Below the pieces are notes generated by a model. It searched no databases, was not told the origin of the DNA, and saw nothing but the letters and a program-made list of their open reading frames with translations. 6,157 bases of DNA, taken from Thermoflexus sp. GTDB lineage: Bacteria; Chloroflexota; Anaerolineae; B4-G1; DUEL01. The stretch is taken from positions 1 to 6,157 of the forward strand of contig JAPYWT010000161.1 in assembly GCA_028276215.1 (NCBI GenBank), given 5' to 3'. The translations under genes were made by a program, and so were the position numbers. How positions within the stretch are numbered: the first letter of the stretch is position 1; each line of letters begins with the position of its first letter. Positions 1 to 5,162 of the stretch are shown here, one piece after another.

Positions 1-3
1 AGC

Positions 4-19
4 GCAGGATTCATCCTGC
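4..19. repeat. Short perfect hairpin downstream of the kinase gene
   Basis: A 7-bp perfect inverted repeat (GCAGGAT, a 2-nt TC spacer, ATCCTGC) lies about 20 bases past the stop of the histidine kinase gene. A second CAGGAT at 26-31 could pair instead with ATCCTG at 13-18, so two exclusive hairpins are possible. No T-run follows on the minus strand within the window, so it is not a clear intrinsic terminator. It may be the edge of a larger intergenic repeat that continues past position 1. The whole 1-41 stretch is non-coding on the gene strand. Confidence 0.45.
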
Positions 20-41
20 ACCAGACAGGATAGATCCCGGG

Positions 42-1211
42 CTACAGCGGCAGGGTAAAGTAGAACGCCGCCCCCCGACTCTCCTCGCTCTCCACCCAGA
101 TGCGCCCGCCATGGGCCTCCACGATGCGCCGACAGATCGCCAGCCCCAGCCCGCTCCCCTCCGCCTGTCCCTCTCCGATACGGACAAACTTCTCAAACAG
201 CCGCTCCTGCAAATCGCGCGGGATACCGGGCCCGGTATCCACCACTCCCACCCTGACCTCCCCCTCCCCCGCATCCACCGACACGGTCACCCGGTCGCCG
301 GGGCGGCAGTACTTGACCGCGTTGGCAACCAGGTTTAGCAATGCCTGCCGGATGCGGCCAGCATCTCCGGTAACGGTGGGCAGGGTAGCGGGCAACGAGA
401 CCTCCAACCCAATTCCCTTCGCCTCCGCCTGAGGGCGCAGGGCCTCCAGCACCGATGCCACTATCTGCTTCAGGTTCACTGGCTCCCGGGCCAGGAAGAC
501 CCGACCGGATTCCAGACGCGCCAGGTCCAGAAACTCCCCGGCCATCCGGCTCAGCCGCAGGGCTTCCTGCTGGATCAACCGCGCGAACTCGTTGCGCTCC
601 TGGGGGGCGATGCCCTCACGAGTGATCAAGTCGGCGTAGGACGCGATCACTCCCAGCGGCGTGCGCATCTCGTGGACGATTTCTGCCACCAGGTCCGACT
701 GCTCAAAGAGAACGGCGTTCTCCACGGCAATCGCGGCCTGGTCAGCCAGAATGCGCAGGGTCTCCATGTCGTCCGGGGTAAAGGATCCCCCGTTGCGCCG
801 GTTGATCACCTCCAGGACGCCGATGATCTTTCCGCGCACCGCCATCGGCACCGCCATCAGGGAGCGGGTCTCCAGGCCGGTCTCCCGGTCCACCTGCGCG
901 TAGAACCGGGGGTCTTTTCGGGCATCGGCGACCACCACCGGCTCGTTGTGCTGGAAGACCCAGCCCGCGATGCTATCCATCGGCACGGCCATCTGATAGA
1001 TGGCGTGGCCATCTGGGTGAGTGGTGGCCTCAAAGCGGAGTTCCCCTGTCCGCCGGTCCACCAGCAGAACGGAGCCGGTCTCGGCGCCCGTGAGGTCGCA
1101 GACGGCGCGGACGATTTCGGAAAGCAGTGGGCGCAGACTCAGCGTGGAGTTGAGAAGACGGCTGACCTCAATAATGCGTTGCAGACGGATGACGCGTTCC
1201 TCCGCCTCCAT
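42..1211 (-). CDS. GAF-domain sensor histidine kinase, soluble
   Basis: This 389-residue protein is a two-component sensor kinase that should autophosphorylate on His and pass the phosphate to a response regulator not present in the window. After a short N-terminal helix (about 1-24), residues about 27-167 form a GAF ligand-binding domain. A HisKA dimerisation helix pair follows, with the H-box HEMRTPL placing the phospho-acceptor at His180. The C-terminal HATPase_c domain (about 280-389) has an N-box around N293/N297, the G1 box DTGPGI (325-330), the F-box LFEKF (338-342) and the G2 box GSGLGLAI (352-359). All catalytic boxes look intact. There is no signal peptide or hydrophobic segment, so it is probably cytosolic and senses a small molecule or redox/nitrogen cue through GAF; the ligand cannot be told from sequence. 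The ATG start has GGAG six bases upstream. The gene follows the sirtuin gene by 30 bp, which suggests co-transcription. Confidence 0.93.
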   Translation of the reverse strand: MEAEERVIRLQRIIEVSRLLNSTLSLRPLLSEIVRAVCDLTGAETGSVLLVDRRTGELRFEATTHPDGHAIYQMAVPMDSIAGWVFQHNEPVVVADARKDPRFYAQVDRETGLETRSLMAVPMAVRGKIIGVLEVINRRNGGSFTPDDMETLRILADQAAIAVENAVLFEQSDLVAEIVHEMRTPLGVIASYADLITREGIAPQERNEFARLIQQEALRLSRMAGEFLDLARLESGRVFLAREPVNLKQIVASVLEALRPQAEAKGIGLEVSLPATLPTVTGDAGRIRQALLNLVANAVKYCRPGDRVTVSVDAGEGEVRVGVVDTGPGIPRDLQERLFEKFVRIGEGQAEGSGLGLAICRRIVEAHGGRIWVESEESRGAAFYFTLPL

Positions 1212-1241
1212 GTGCTACTCCGTATTCCGTGTTTCTTGGGA

Positions 1242-2009
1242 TTATCCCTCCAGACACTTTTCCGCCAGACGGGGCAGAGTCTCCGTCACATCGGCGTGGA
1301 AGACGGCGGCGGCGAACGCGTCGGCGTAGGTACTCTGCAGGTTGAAGATCAACAGTGCTCCCCCGCTGGCATGGGTGATGGCCGGGAGTTTGGCCGCGGG
1401 CATCACCATCAGTGACGAGCCGACCACCAGCATCAGGTCGGCCCGGCGGGCATGCTCCATCGCGGCGATGAACACCTCTGTAGGGAGTTGTTCGCCGAAG
1501 AGGATGACATCCGGCTTGACCACCCCGCCGCAAAACGGGCATCGCGGCACCTCCCCCCGCTCCACGGTCTCCTCCAGCCCCTCCGCCGACGTCTGCCGGA
1601 AGCAGTTCAGGCAGGTCGCCGTCCGCAGGTGGCCGTGCAGTTCCAGGACGACGCGGGAGCCGGCCCGTTGATGCAACCCGTCTATGTTCTGCGTGATGAC
1701 GGCTTGGATGCGGCCGGCGGCCTCCAACCGGGCCAGAGCGATATGGGCCGGATTCGGCTGGGCCTGGCGCATCAGCGAGACCAGCGGGCGCACCCACTGG
1801 TAGAAGCGCTGAGGGTCCCGCCGCAGCGCGTAGATGGACGCCACCTCCATCGGGTCATCCTTCTCCCACAGCCCGGAGCCCGGAGAGCGGAAGTCCGGGA
1901 TGCCCGAGGGCGTGCTGATCCCCGCGCCGGTCAATGCCACCGCGTGGCGGGCATTCCGCAGCAGGGCCGCCGCCCGCTCCAGTTTCGCATCTATCTCTCC
2001 CATTTGCAT
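1242..2009 (-). CDS. Sir2-family NAD-dependent protein deacylase (sirtuin)
   Basis: This 255-residue cytosolic enzyme removes acetyl (or longer acyl) groups from protein lysines, consuming NAD+ and producing nicotinamide and O-acyl-ADP-ribose. The full sirtuin set is visible: GAGIS (28-32) and GIPDFRS (36-42) for NAD binding, TQNID (106-110), the catalytic His125 in LELHG, four zinc cysteines in two CxxC pairs (C133/C136 and C157/C160), FGE (171-173), GSSL (197-200) and the late Asn223 that contacts NAD. The GAGISTPSGIPDFR wording and overall length match the class U sirtuins typified by Thermotoga maritima Sir2 rather than the E. coli CobB type, which points to deacetylase activity. Nothing indicates the substrate; acyl-CoA synthetases are classical bacterial targets. 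ATGs at 2009 and 2003 are both possible; the upstream one has AAGGGA about four bases before it. It lies 106 bp after the L,D-transpeptidase gene and 30 bp before the kinase gene. Confidence 0.95.
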   Translation of the reverse strand: MQMGEIDAKLERAAALLRNARHAVALTGAGISTPSGIPDFRSPGSGLWEKDDPMEVASIYALRRDPQRFYQWVRPLVSLMRQAQPNPAHIALARLEAAGRIQAVITQNIDGLHQRAGSRVVLELHGHLRTATCLNCFRQTSAEGLEETVERGEVPRCPFCGGVVKPDVILFGEQLPTEVFIAAMEHARRADLMLVVGSSLMVMPAAKLPAITHASGGALLIFNLQSTYADAFAAAVFHADVTETLPRLAEKCLEG

Positions 2010-2020
2010 GGCTTCCCTTC

Positions 2021-2107
2021 AATGGGACACGGATGGACACGGATGGTACGGATTTTTCATCCGTGCCAACCCGTACAAACCCGTGTTGATCCGCGTTCTA
2101 TTCCATT
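2021..2107. repeat. Imperfect inverted repeat built of 10-bp units
   Basis: This intergenic element between the L,D-transpeptidase and sirtuin genes has two arms made of degenerate 10-bp units. The left arm holds GGACACGGAT twice in a row (2025-2034, 2035-2044) and a 9-bp variant GGTACGGAT. The right arm holds four units of the opposite orientation (ATCCGTGCCA, ACCCGTACAA, ACCCGTGTTG, ATCCGCGTTC; 2059-2098). The centre folds as a hairpin, 2041-2053 against 2059-2071 around a TTTTC loop, with few mismatches. The outer ends AATGGGA (2021-2027) and TTCCATT (2101-2107) are also inverted, so the whole 87 bp looks like one unit. Its edge reaches to within about 11 bases of the sirtuin ATG, so it forms most of that gene's leader. 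It resembles dispersed CACGGAT-type intergenic repeats of GC-rich environmental bacteria; function unknown. Confidence 0.75.
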
Positions 2108-2111
2108 TTGC

Positions 2112-2139
2112 CCGATCAGGATTTGAAAATCCGGATCGG
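2112..2139. repeat. 28-bp palindrome spanning the L,D-transpeptidase stop codon
   Basis: The sequence reads CCGATC, A, GGATTT, GA, AAATCC, G, GATCGG: a 28-bp palindrome with a single A/G mismatch in the arms and a 2-nt centre. The TGA stop of the L,D-transpeptidase gene (2116-2118) and its last codons are inside it. As RNA it would give a hairpin of about 12 pairs with a practical loop of four. The minus-strand bases that follow it are not T-rich, so it is not a textbook intrinsic terminator. It could protect a 3' end, slow ribosomes at the stop, or bind a dimeric protein; these are guesses. Confidence 0.6.
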
Positions 2140-3297
2140 CGTGCCGACCCGTTTATCCCCCTGGATGAAATCGTCCTCCGCGCCGCCGACCGGATAGACC
2201 CAGCGGTAAATCCAGCGCGCCGCGTCTATGGAGACGTTGACGCACCCGTGGCTGCGGGGGACGCCGAAGTCGTTGTGCCAGTACGTGCCGTGAATCGCCG
2301 TCCCGCTGGGGTCAAAAAACGTGTTCCAGGGGACGCCCGGCAGGTCAAACAGGTCCGCCGGAACCGGGTCCTCCGGCTTCTGGGGACGGTTGCTCATGTG
2401 CCGGGAGACCTGTTTCAGGATGACGACGTGGTCGCCTTCAGGCGTGGAGAGGTCCTCCTCCGTCCCGTCCTCCAGCACCCGCTTCCCGATGCCCGACGCG
2501 CAGCGGGTGGTGAAGACGACGCGGTCCCCCTCGTAGCAGGTCACCGTCTGTTTGGAAAGGTCAATCTCTATCCGCTTGGCCCCCACAAAGGGACGGATCG
2601 GAGCCAGTTCCCGCCGGGAGAGACGCCGGATGTCCGTCGCCAGCACCCACTGGTAGCCCGTGGGCGGGAGTTCGTCGTAGATTTTGTACCATGCATTCCC
2701 CCCGTCGTCAAACGCGATCCCGACGACGTGGTAGGTGGTCCGGTTGTAGAAGCGGTAGACGACCTTCGCCTCCGGATGGGGCTCCTCGCGGGCGTCGGTG
2801 TAGGGGACGCAGACCTCGCCCCAGAAGCCCCAGTCGCCGATGTTCGTCTCGGGCACCTGGGGCGGCCAGACCCACATGGGCTGGACCCAGGCGGAGAAGA
2901 CGTATCCGTCGGGGGTCTCGTACCAGAGGTCGTTGTAAGCGTTCAGGCCGGAGGCCCGCACCTCCCGCACGATGGGGAAGACGTCGTCCCGTTTCCAGCC
3001 GCCGAGACGGTTGGCGTCCCGCCGGGGGGCATCGTAGAGGGTGACGGGGTGGATGGCCCGGCCCATGCGCACGGGCCCGCCGGACTGGGGCCGCCAGAGC
3101 CACCTCCGGCCCGGCCAGGGGGCCAGCGCGGCCAGCGCGGTGAGGGAGAGTCGGAGAAATTCGCGGCGGGTGTACCTCACCCCTCCCCCGCCGCCTGCGG
3201 CGGCACCCCCTCCCCTCTCCTGGCCTGCGGCCAGGAGAGGGGAGGGGGTAGCGGCGAAGCCGCTGGGGGTGGGGTGAGGAAATACCCTCCTACTCAT
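2116..3297 (-). CDS. Exported L,D-transpeptidase (YkuD domain), probable Tat substrate
   Basis: This enzyme should make or remodel peptidoglycan crosslinks outside the membrane through a cysteine thioester. The C-terminal YkuD domain (about residues 240-393) ends with the catalytic signature: His336 in AIHGTYW, then SHGCVN (349-354) with nucleophile Cys352. Residues about 80-235 contain two SH3-like beta segments (VTLYDAP onward, and VVYRFYN onward), a common arrangement upstream of YkuD. A Tat-type signal TRREFLRLSL (43-52) is followed by a hydrophobic stretch rich in Ala and Leu. The start is uncertain. ATG at 3297 overlaps the stop of the acyl-CoA dehydrogenase gene by 8 bp and has GGAGG upstream, but the first 41 residues are then mostly Gly/Pro-rich translation of a 105-bp palindromic element. 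GTG at 3180 (354 residues) puts the Tat motif four residues from the N-terminus, the usual distance, though GGAGG is then only about 2 bases away. Family call firm; N-terminus not. Confidence 0.9.
   Translation of the reverse strand: MSRRVFPHPTPSGFAATPSPLLAAGQERGGGAAAGGGGGVRYTRREFLRLSLTALAALAPWPGRRWLWRPQSGGPVRMGRAIHPVTLYDAPRRDANRLGGWKRDDVFPIVREVRASGLNAYNDLWYETPDGYVFSAWVQPMWVWPPQVPETNIGDWGFWGEVCVPYTDAREEPHPEAKVVYRFYNRTTYHVVGIAFDDGGNAWYKIYDELPPTGYQWVLATDIRRLSRRELAPIRPFVGAKRIEIDLSKQTVTCYEGDRVVFTTRCASGIGKRVLEDGTEEDLSTPEGDHVVILKQVSRHMSNRPQKPEDPVPADLFDLPGVPWNTFFDPSGTAIHGTYWHNDFGVPRSHGCVNVSIDAARWIYRWVYPVGGAEDDFIQGDKRVGTPIRIFKS
3175..3279. repeat. 105-bp palindromic element forming a perfect cloverleaf
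   Basis: The element pairs completely into four arms. The outer stem is 3175-3189 with 3265-3279 (15 positions, one T/T mismatch). Arm 1 is 3190-3195 with 3199-3204 (6 bp, TGC loop). Arm 2 is 3205-3225 with 3229-3249 (21 bp, no mismatch, TGC loop). Arm 3 is 3250-3255 with 3259-3264 (6 bp, GAA loop). No base is left unpaired at the junction. The ends are CCTCACCCC and its inverse, similar to palindromes dispersed in intergenic DNA of many GC-rich bacteria. It lies 10 bp beyond the acyl-CoA dehydrogenase stop and inside the L,D-transpeptidase frame; its length is 35 codons exactly, and the alternative GTG start is within its outer stem. No transposase or clear target-site duplication was seen. 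Confidence 0.85.
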
Positions 3298-4525
3298 ACA
3301 CCTTCTCCTCCGCCTGCTCCGCCTCTGGCGCGTCGGCCTCCACGTCCCGCACGTCGGGGCGGGGGGCCAGGACCTCCCGGTAGTACTCGTGCTGGATGAT
3401 GAGGTCCATAATTTCGTTGGTGCCTGTCCAGATCATAATGAGCCGGGCGTCCCGCAGCAGGCGCTCAATGGGGTAGACGCTGGTATAGCCGATGCCGCCG
3501 ACGACCTGCATGGCGTGGTTGATGACCTGCCAGGCGGCCTCGGTGGCGAACTTCTTGGCCTCGGAGACCAGGCGGCGGGTGCGGTTGGGGTCGTCACCGG
3601 CGTCTATGCAGCGGGCGGCGCTGTAGACCAGGCCCCGCGCGGCGTCCAGCAGGGTGATGGAGTCGGCGATTTTGAAACTGACGGCCTCAAAGCGGCGGAT
3701 TTTCTCGCCGAAGGCCTTGCGGCGGTCGGAGTAGCGGGCGGCGACCTCCAGCGCGGCCCGGCCCATGCCGATGGCCCCCGCCGCGCTGGTCATCCGCTCC
3801 GGGATCATCATCCGATAGAAGATGTCCGCCGCGCCGTTCTCCGGGCCGATGAGGTTCTCCGCCGGGACGCGCGCGTCCCGGAAGACCACCCGTCCGGTGC
3901 CGCCGCCGCGGGTGCCCAGGAGTCCGTAGAGGTAGGCCACGTCCACCCCCGGCCCCCGCTCCACGATGAACGCGCTGATGCCCTGGTGGGGCGGCGCGCT
4001 GGGGTCGGTGCGCGCGTAGACCAGGAAGAAATCGGCCTCCGCCGCGCCGACGATGAACCGCTTCTGGCCCCGGAGGACGTAGTGGTCCCCCTCCCGGCGG
4101 GCCTCGGTGGTGGTGCCGAAGAAGTCGGAGCCGCCGCGGGGTTCGGTGAGGGCCTCGGCGGCGATTTTCTCGCCGGTGATGAGGGGCCGCAGCCAGCGCT
4201 CCTTCTGCTCGGGGGTGCCGAAGACGTTCAGCGCCTCCCCCACGATGCTGGGCATCACGTAGGCGCAGGCCAGCGCGGTGCCCAGCACCCCCACTTCCTC
4301 AATGGCGATGATTTCATCCTCCCAGCCCAGGCCCCGTCCGCCGTACTCGGGCGGGAAGCGGAGGCCCAGGAGGCCCCGCCGTCCGGCCTCGCGGACGAAC
4401 TCGCGCGGGTAGCGGACGCGGTCGGCGTCCATATCCAGGATCAGTTGCTTCGGCACGCTGCGGACGAACTCCCGCACCTCGTCCCGCAGCGCGCGCTGTT
4501 CGGGGGTCAGCATGGCGTCCTGCAA
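3290..4525 (-). CDS. Acyl-CoA dehydrogenase (FAD-dependent)
   Basis: This 411-residue flavoenzyme should oxidise an acyl-CoA to the trans-2-enoyl-CoA and pass electrons to electron-transfer flavoprotein, in fatty-acid or branched-chain amino-acid breakdown. The three usual regions are in order: the N-terminal helical domain (about 5-120), the beta domain beginning at ALTEPRGGSD (125-134) with FIVG (157-160) and GTRGGGTGRVVF (204-215), and the C-terminal helical domain with ARYSDRRKAFG (263-273) and QVVGGIGY (340-347). At the position of the MCAD-type catalytic Glu the sequence is IWTGTNEI with Thr367, but a Glu is present at 243 in PERMT, the helix-G place used by isovaleryl- and long-chain acyl-CoA dehydrogenases. 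Substrate cannot be fixed. Residues about 388-411 form an acidic, probably disordered tail. The start is TTG, chosen because GGAGGTGA lies at ideal distance; an in-frame ATG at 4513 is too far from it. The stop overlaps the next ATG. Confidence 0.95.
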   Translation of the reverse strand: MQDAMLTPEQRALRDEVREFVRSVPKQLILDMDADRVRYPREFVREAGRRGLLGLRFPPEYGGRGLGWEDEIIAIEEVGVLGTALACAYVMPSIVGEALNVFGTPEQKERWLRPLITGEKIAAEALTEPRGGSDFFGTTTEARREGDHYVLRGQKRFIVGAAEADFFLVYARTDPSAPPHQGISAFIVERGPGVDVAYLYGLLGTRGGGTGRVVFRDARVPAENLIGPENGAADIFYRMMIPERMTSAAGAIGMGRAALEVAARYSDRRKAFGEKIRRFEAVSFKIADSITLLDAARGLVYSAARCIDAGDDPNRTRRLVSEAKKFATEAAWQVINHAMQVVGGIGYTSVYPIERLLRDARLIMIWTGTNEIMDLIIQHEYYREVLAPRPDVRDVEADAPEAEQAEEKVYE

Positions 4526-4528
4526 GGG

Positions 4529-4536
4529 TCACCTCC
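4529..4536 (-). promoter_or_regulatory. Strong Shine-Dalgarno for the acyl-CoA dehydrogenase TTG start
   Basis: On the minus strand the bases read GGAGGTGA, a full match to the 16S rRNA anti-Shine-Dalgarno sequence, with the GGAGG core six bases before TTG at 4525. The nearest ATG (4513) would be about 18 bases away, so this site decides for the TTG start. It stands directly downstream of the 7-bp tandem array. Confidence 0.75.
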
Positions 4537-4539
4537 GGA

Positions 4540-4616
4540 GTGAAACGTGAAACGGGAAACGTGAAACGGGAAACGGGAAACGTGAAACGGGAAACGGGAA
4601 ACGGGAAACGTGAAGG
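4540..4616. repeat. Tandem 7-bp repeat array (GKGAAAC)
   Basis: Ten uninterrupted copies of a 7-bp unit, GTGAAAC or GGGAAAC on the plus strand, run from 4540 to 4609, with a degenerate eleventh (GTGAAGG) at 4610-4616. On the gene strand this reads GTTTCAC/GTTTCCC. It fills most of the 92-bp gap between the proline-rich protein gene and the acyl-CoA dehydrogenase gene and ends within four bases of the latter's ribosome site. Heptameric tandem repeats of this kind are known between genes in filamentous and environmental bacteria. All reading frames through it are open, so antisense frames that run over it are not evidence for a gene. Confidence 0.9.
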
Positions 4617-4617
4617 G

Positions 4618-5130
4618 TCAGTCTGGGCCCTGTTTCGGGTCGGGATGGCGGGGGCGGCCGTAGCGCCGGACCAGGGCCAGGGTCAGCGTGGCAAGACCCA
4701 GACCGAGGCCGCCCCAGAGCCACCCGGAGACACCCCCCGTGACGGGCATCCGCTCCCCGGCCCCCCGGACCGGGCGCGGGGTGGGAGAAGGCGCGGATGT
4801 GGGCTGCGCCGGCGCCTGTTCTGGAGGCGGCGGGGGCGGTGGGGGCGGCGGGGGCTCCGTCGGCGGAGGCGGTGGGGGCTCCGTTGGCGGGGGTGGCGAA
4901 GTGGGCGTCGGCGGAACCGGCGTCGGCGAAGGCGGCACTGTGGGCGGGACCGGGGTGGGCGATGGAGGCTCCGTGGGGGTCGGAGGGCCGCCGGGGGTCG
5001 GCGTGTCCGTCGGTACAGGCGGCACAGGGGATTGCAGCGCAACCGTCGCCCGAACCGCAGGGGCCAGCAGGACGCTCAGGACCCACAGGCCCGTCAGCAA
5101 GACCAGCAATGGAAGGAATGGGGTGCGCAT
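4618..5130 (-). CDS. Proline-rich surface protein with MPVTG sorting-like tail
   Basis: From ATG at 5130 this is a 170-residue secreted protein. Residues 1-28 are a signal peptide with a long hydrophobic core and an AVRA cleavage site. Residues about 35-121 are a low-complexity stalk of Pro with Thr, Ser, Val and Glu, built from PTPVPP- and TEPPPPPP-like units and including 11 prolines in a row (93-103). The C-terminus has MPVTGG (128-133), a hydrophobic span (about 134-154) and a basic RRYGRPR tail, the layout of an LPXTG-type sortase signal with Met for Leu; without a sortase it could be a simple membrane anchor. No catalytic domain is visible, so it is probably a wall-spanning spacer. The start was chosen for its GGAG nine bases upstream and the signal peptide; an upstream in-frame ATG at 5205 would overlap the preceding gene. 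The gene follows the surface protein gene by 32 bp, suggesting co-expression. The 11-proline run probably needs EF-P for translation. Confidence 0.8.
   Translation of the reverse strand: MRTPFLPLLVLLTGLWVLSVLLAPAVRATVALQSPVPPVPTDTPTPGGPPTPTEPPSPTPVPPTVPPSPTPVPPTPTSPPPPTEPPPPPPTEPPPPPPPPPPPEQAPAQPTSAPSPTPRPVRGAGERMPVTGGVSGWLWGGLGLGLATLTLALVRRYGRPRHPDPKQGPD
4832..4893 (+). other. G-run cluster opposite the polyproline codons
   Basis: The plus (template) strand has five runs of five G: 4832-4836, 4841-4845, 4850-4854, 4874-4878 and 4889-4893, the first three at exact 9-bp spacing. They are the complement of CCC/CCG proline codons. They could support a G-quadruplex in the DNA strand that is not the mRNA, but codon content explains them without any selected function. 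Confidence 0.4.
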
Positions 5131-5162
5131 CGTTCTCTTCTCCGGGGCGTGGGGGGAACGTT

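Noticed and set aside
1168..1797. Minus-strand 209-codon frame overlapping the sirtuin gene
   Set aside because: It is the sirtuin gene read in a shifted frame; Arg/Gly/Pro-rich without motifs, so neither a separate gene nor evidence of a frameshift.
3205..3249. The 21-bp hairpin as an intrinsic terminator for the acyl-CoA dehydrogenase gene
   Set aside because: No U-run follows on the minus strand and it lies inside the next reading frame; some effect on transcription cannot be excluded.
3175..3279. The cloverleaf as a tRNA gene
   Set aside because: Arm lengths, the 21-bp central stem, 3-nt loops and lack of any T-loop or anticodon-loop consensus exclude a tRNA.
1834..3399. Plus-strand open frame of 521 codons opposite the L,D-transpeptidase and sirtuin genes
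   Set aside because: It is antisense to two clear protein families, crosses two intergenic repeats, and its translation is rich in Arg, Pro, Gly and Val without any recognisable domain. It is a by-product of GC-rich codons on the other strand.
3389..4543. Plus-strand open frame of 384 codons opposite the acyl-CoA dehydrogenase gene
   Set aside because: Antisense to a full-length conserved enzyme; low-complexity Ala/Gly/Asp translation and no domain.
4540..4616. The tandem array as a CRISPR
   Set aside because: Units are 7 bp and directly adjacent, with no unique spacers.
4529..5086. Minus-strand frame with RFPFPVSRFPFPVS repeats at its end
   Set aside because: It overlaps the proline-rich gene in another frame, and the repeated peptide is only the 7-bp array translated in one frame. 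The frame with signal peptide and sorting-like tail is the better choice.
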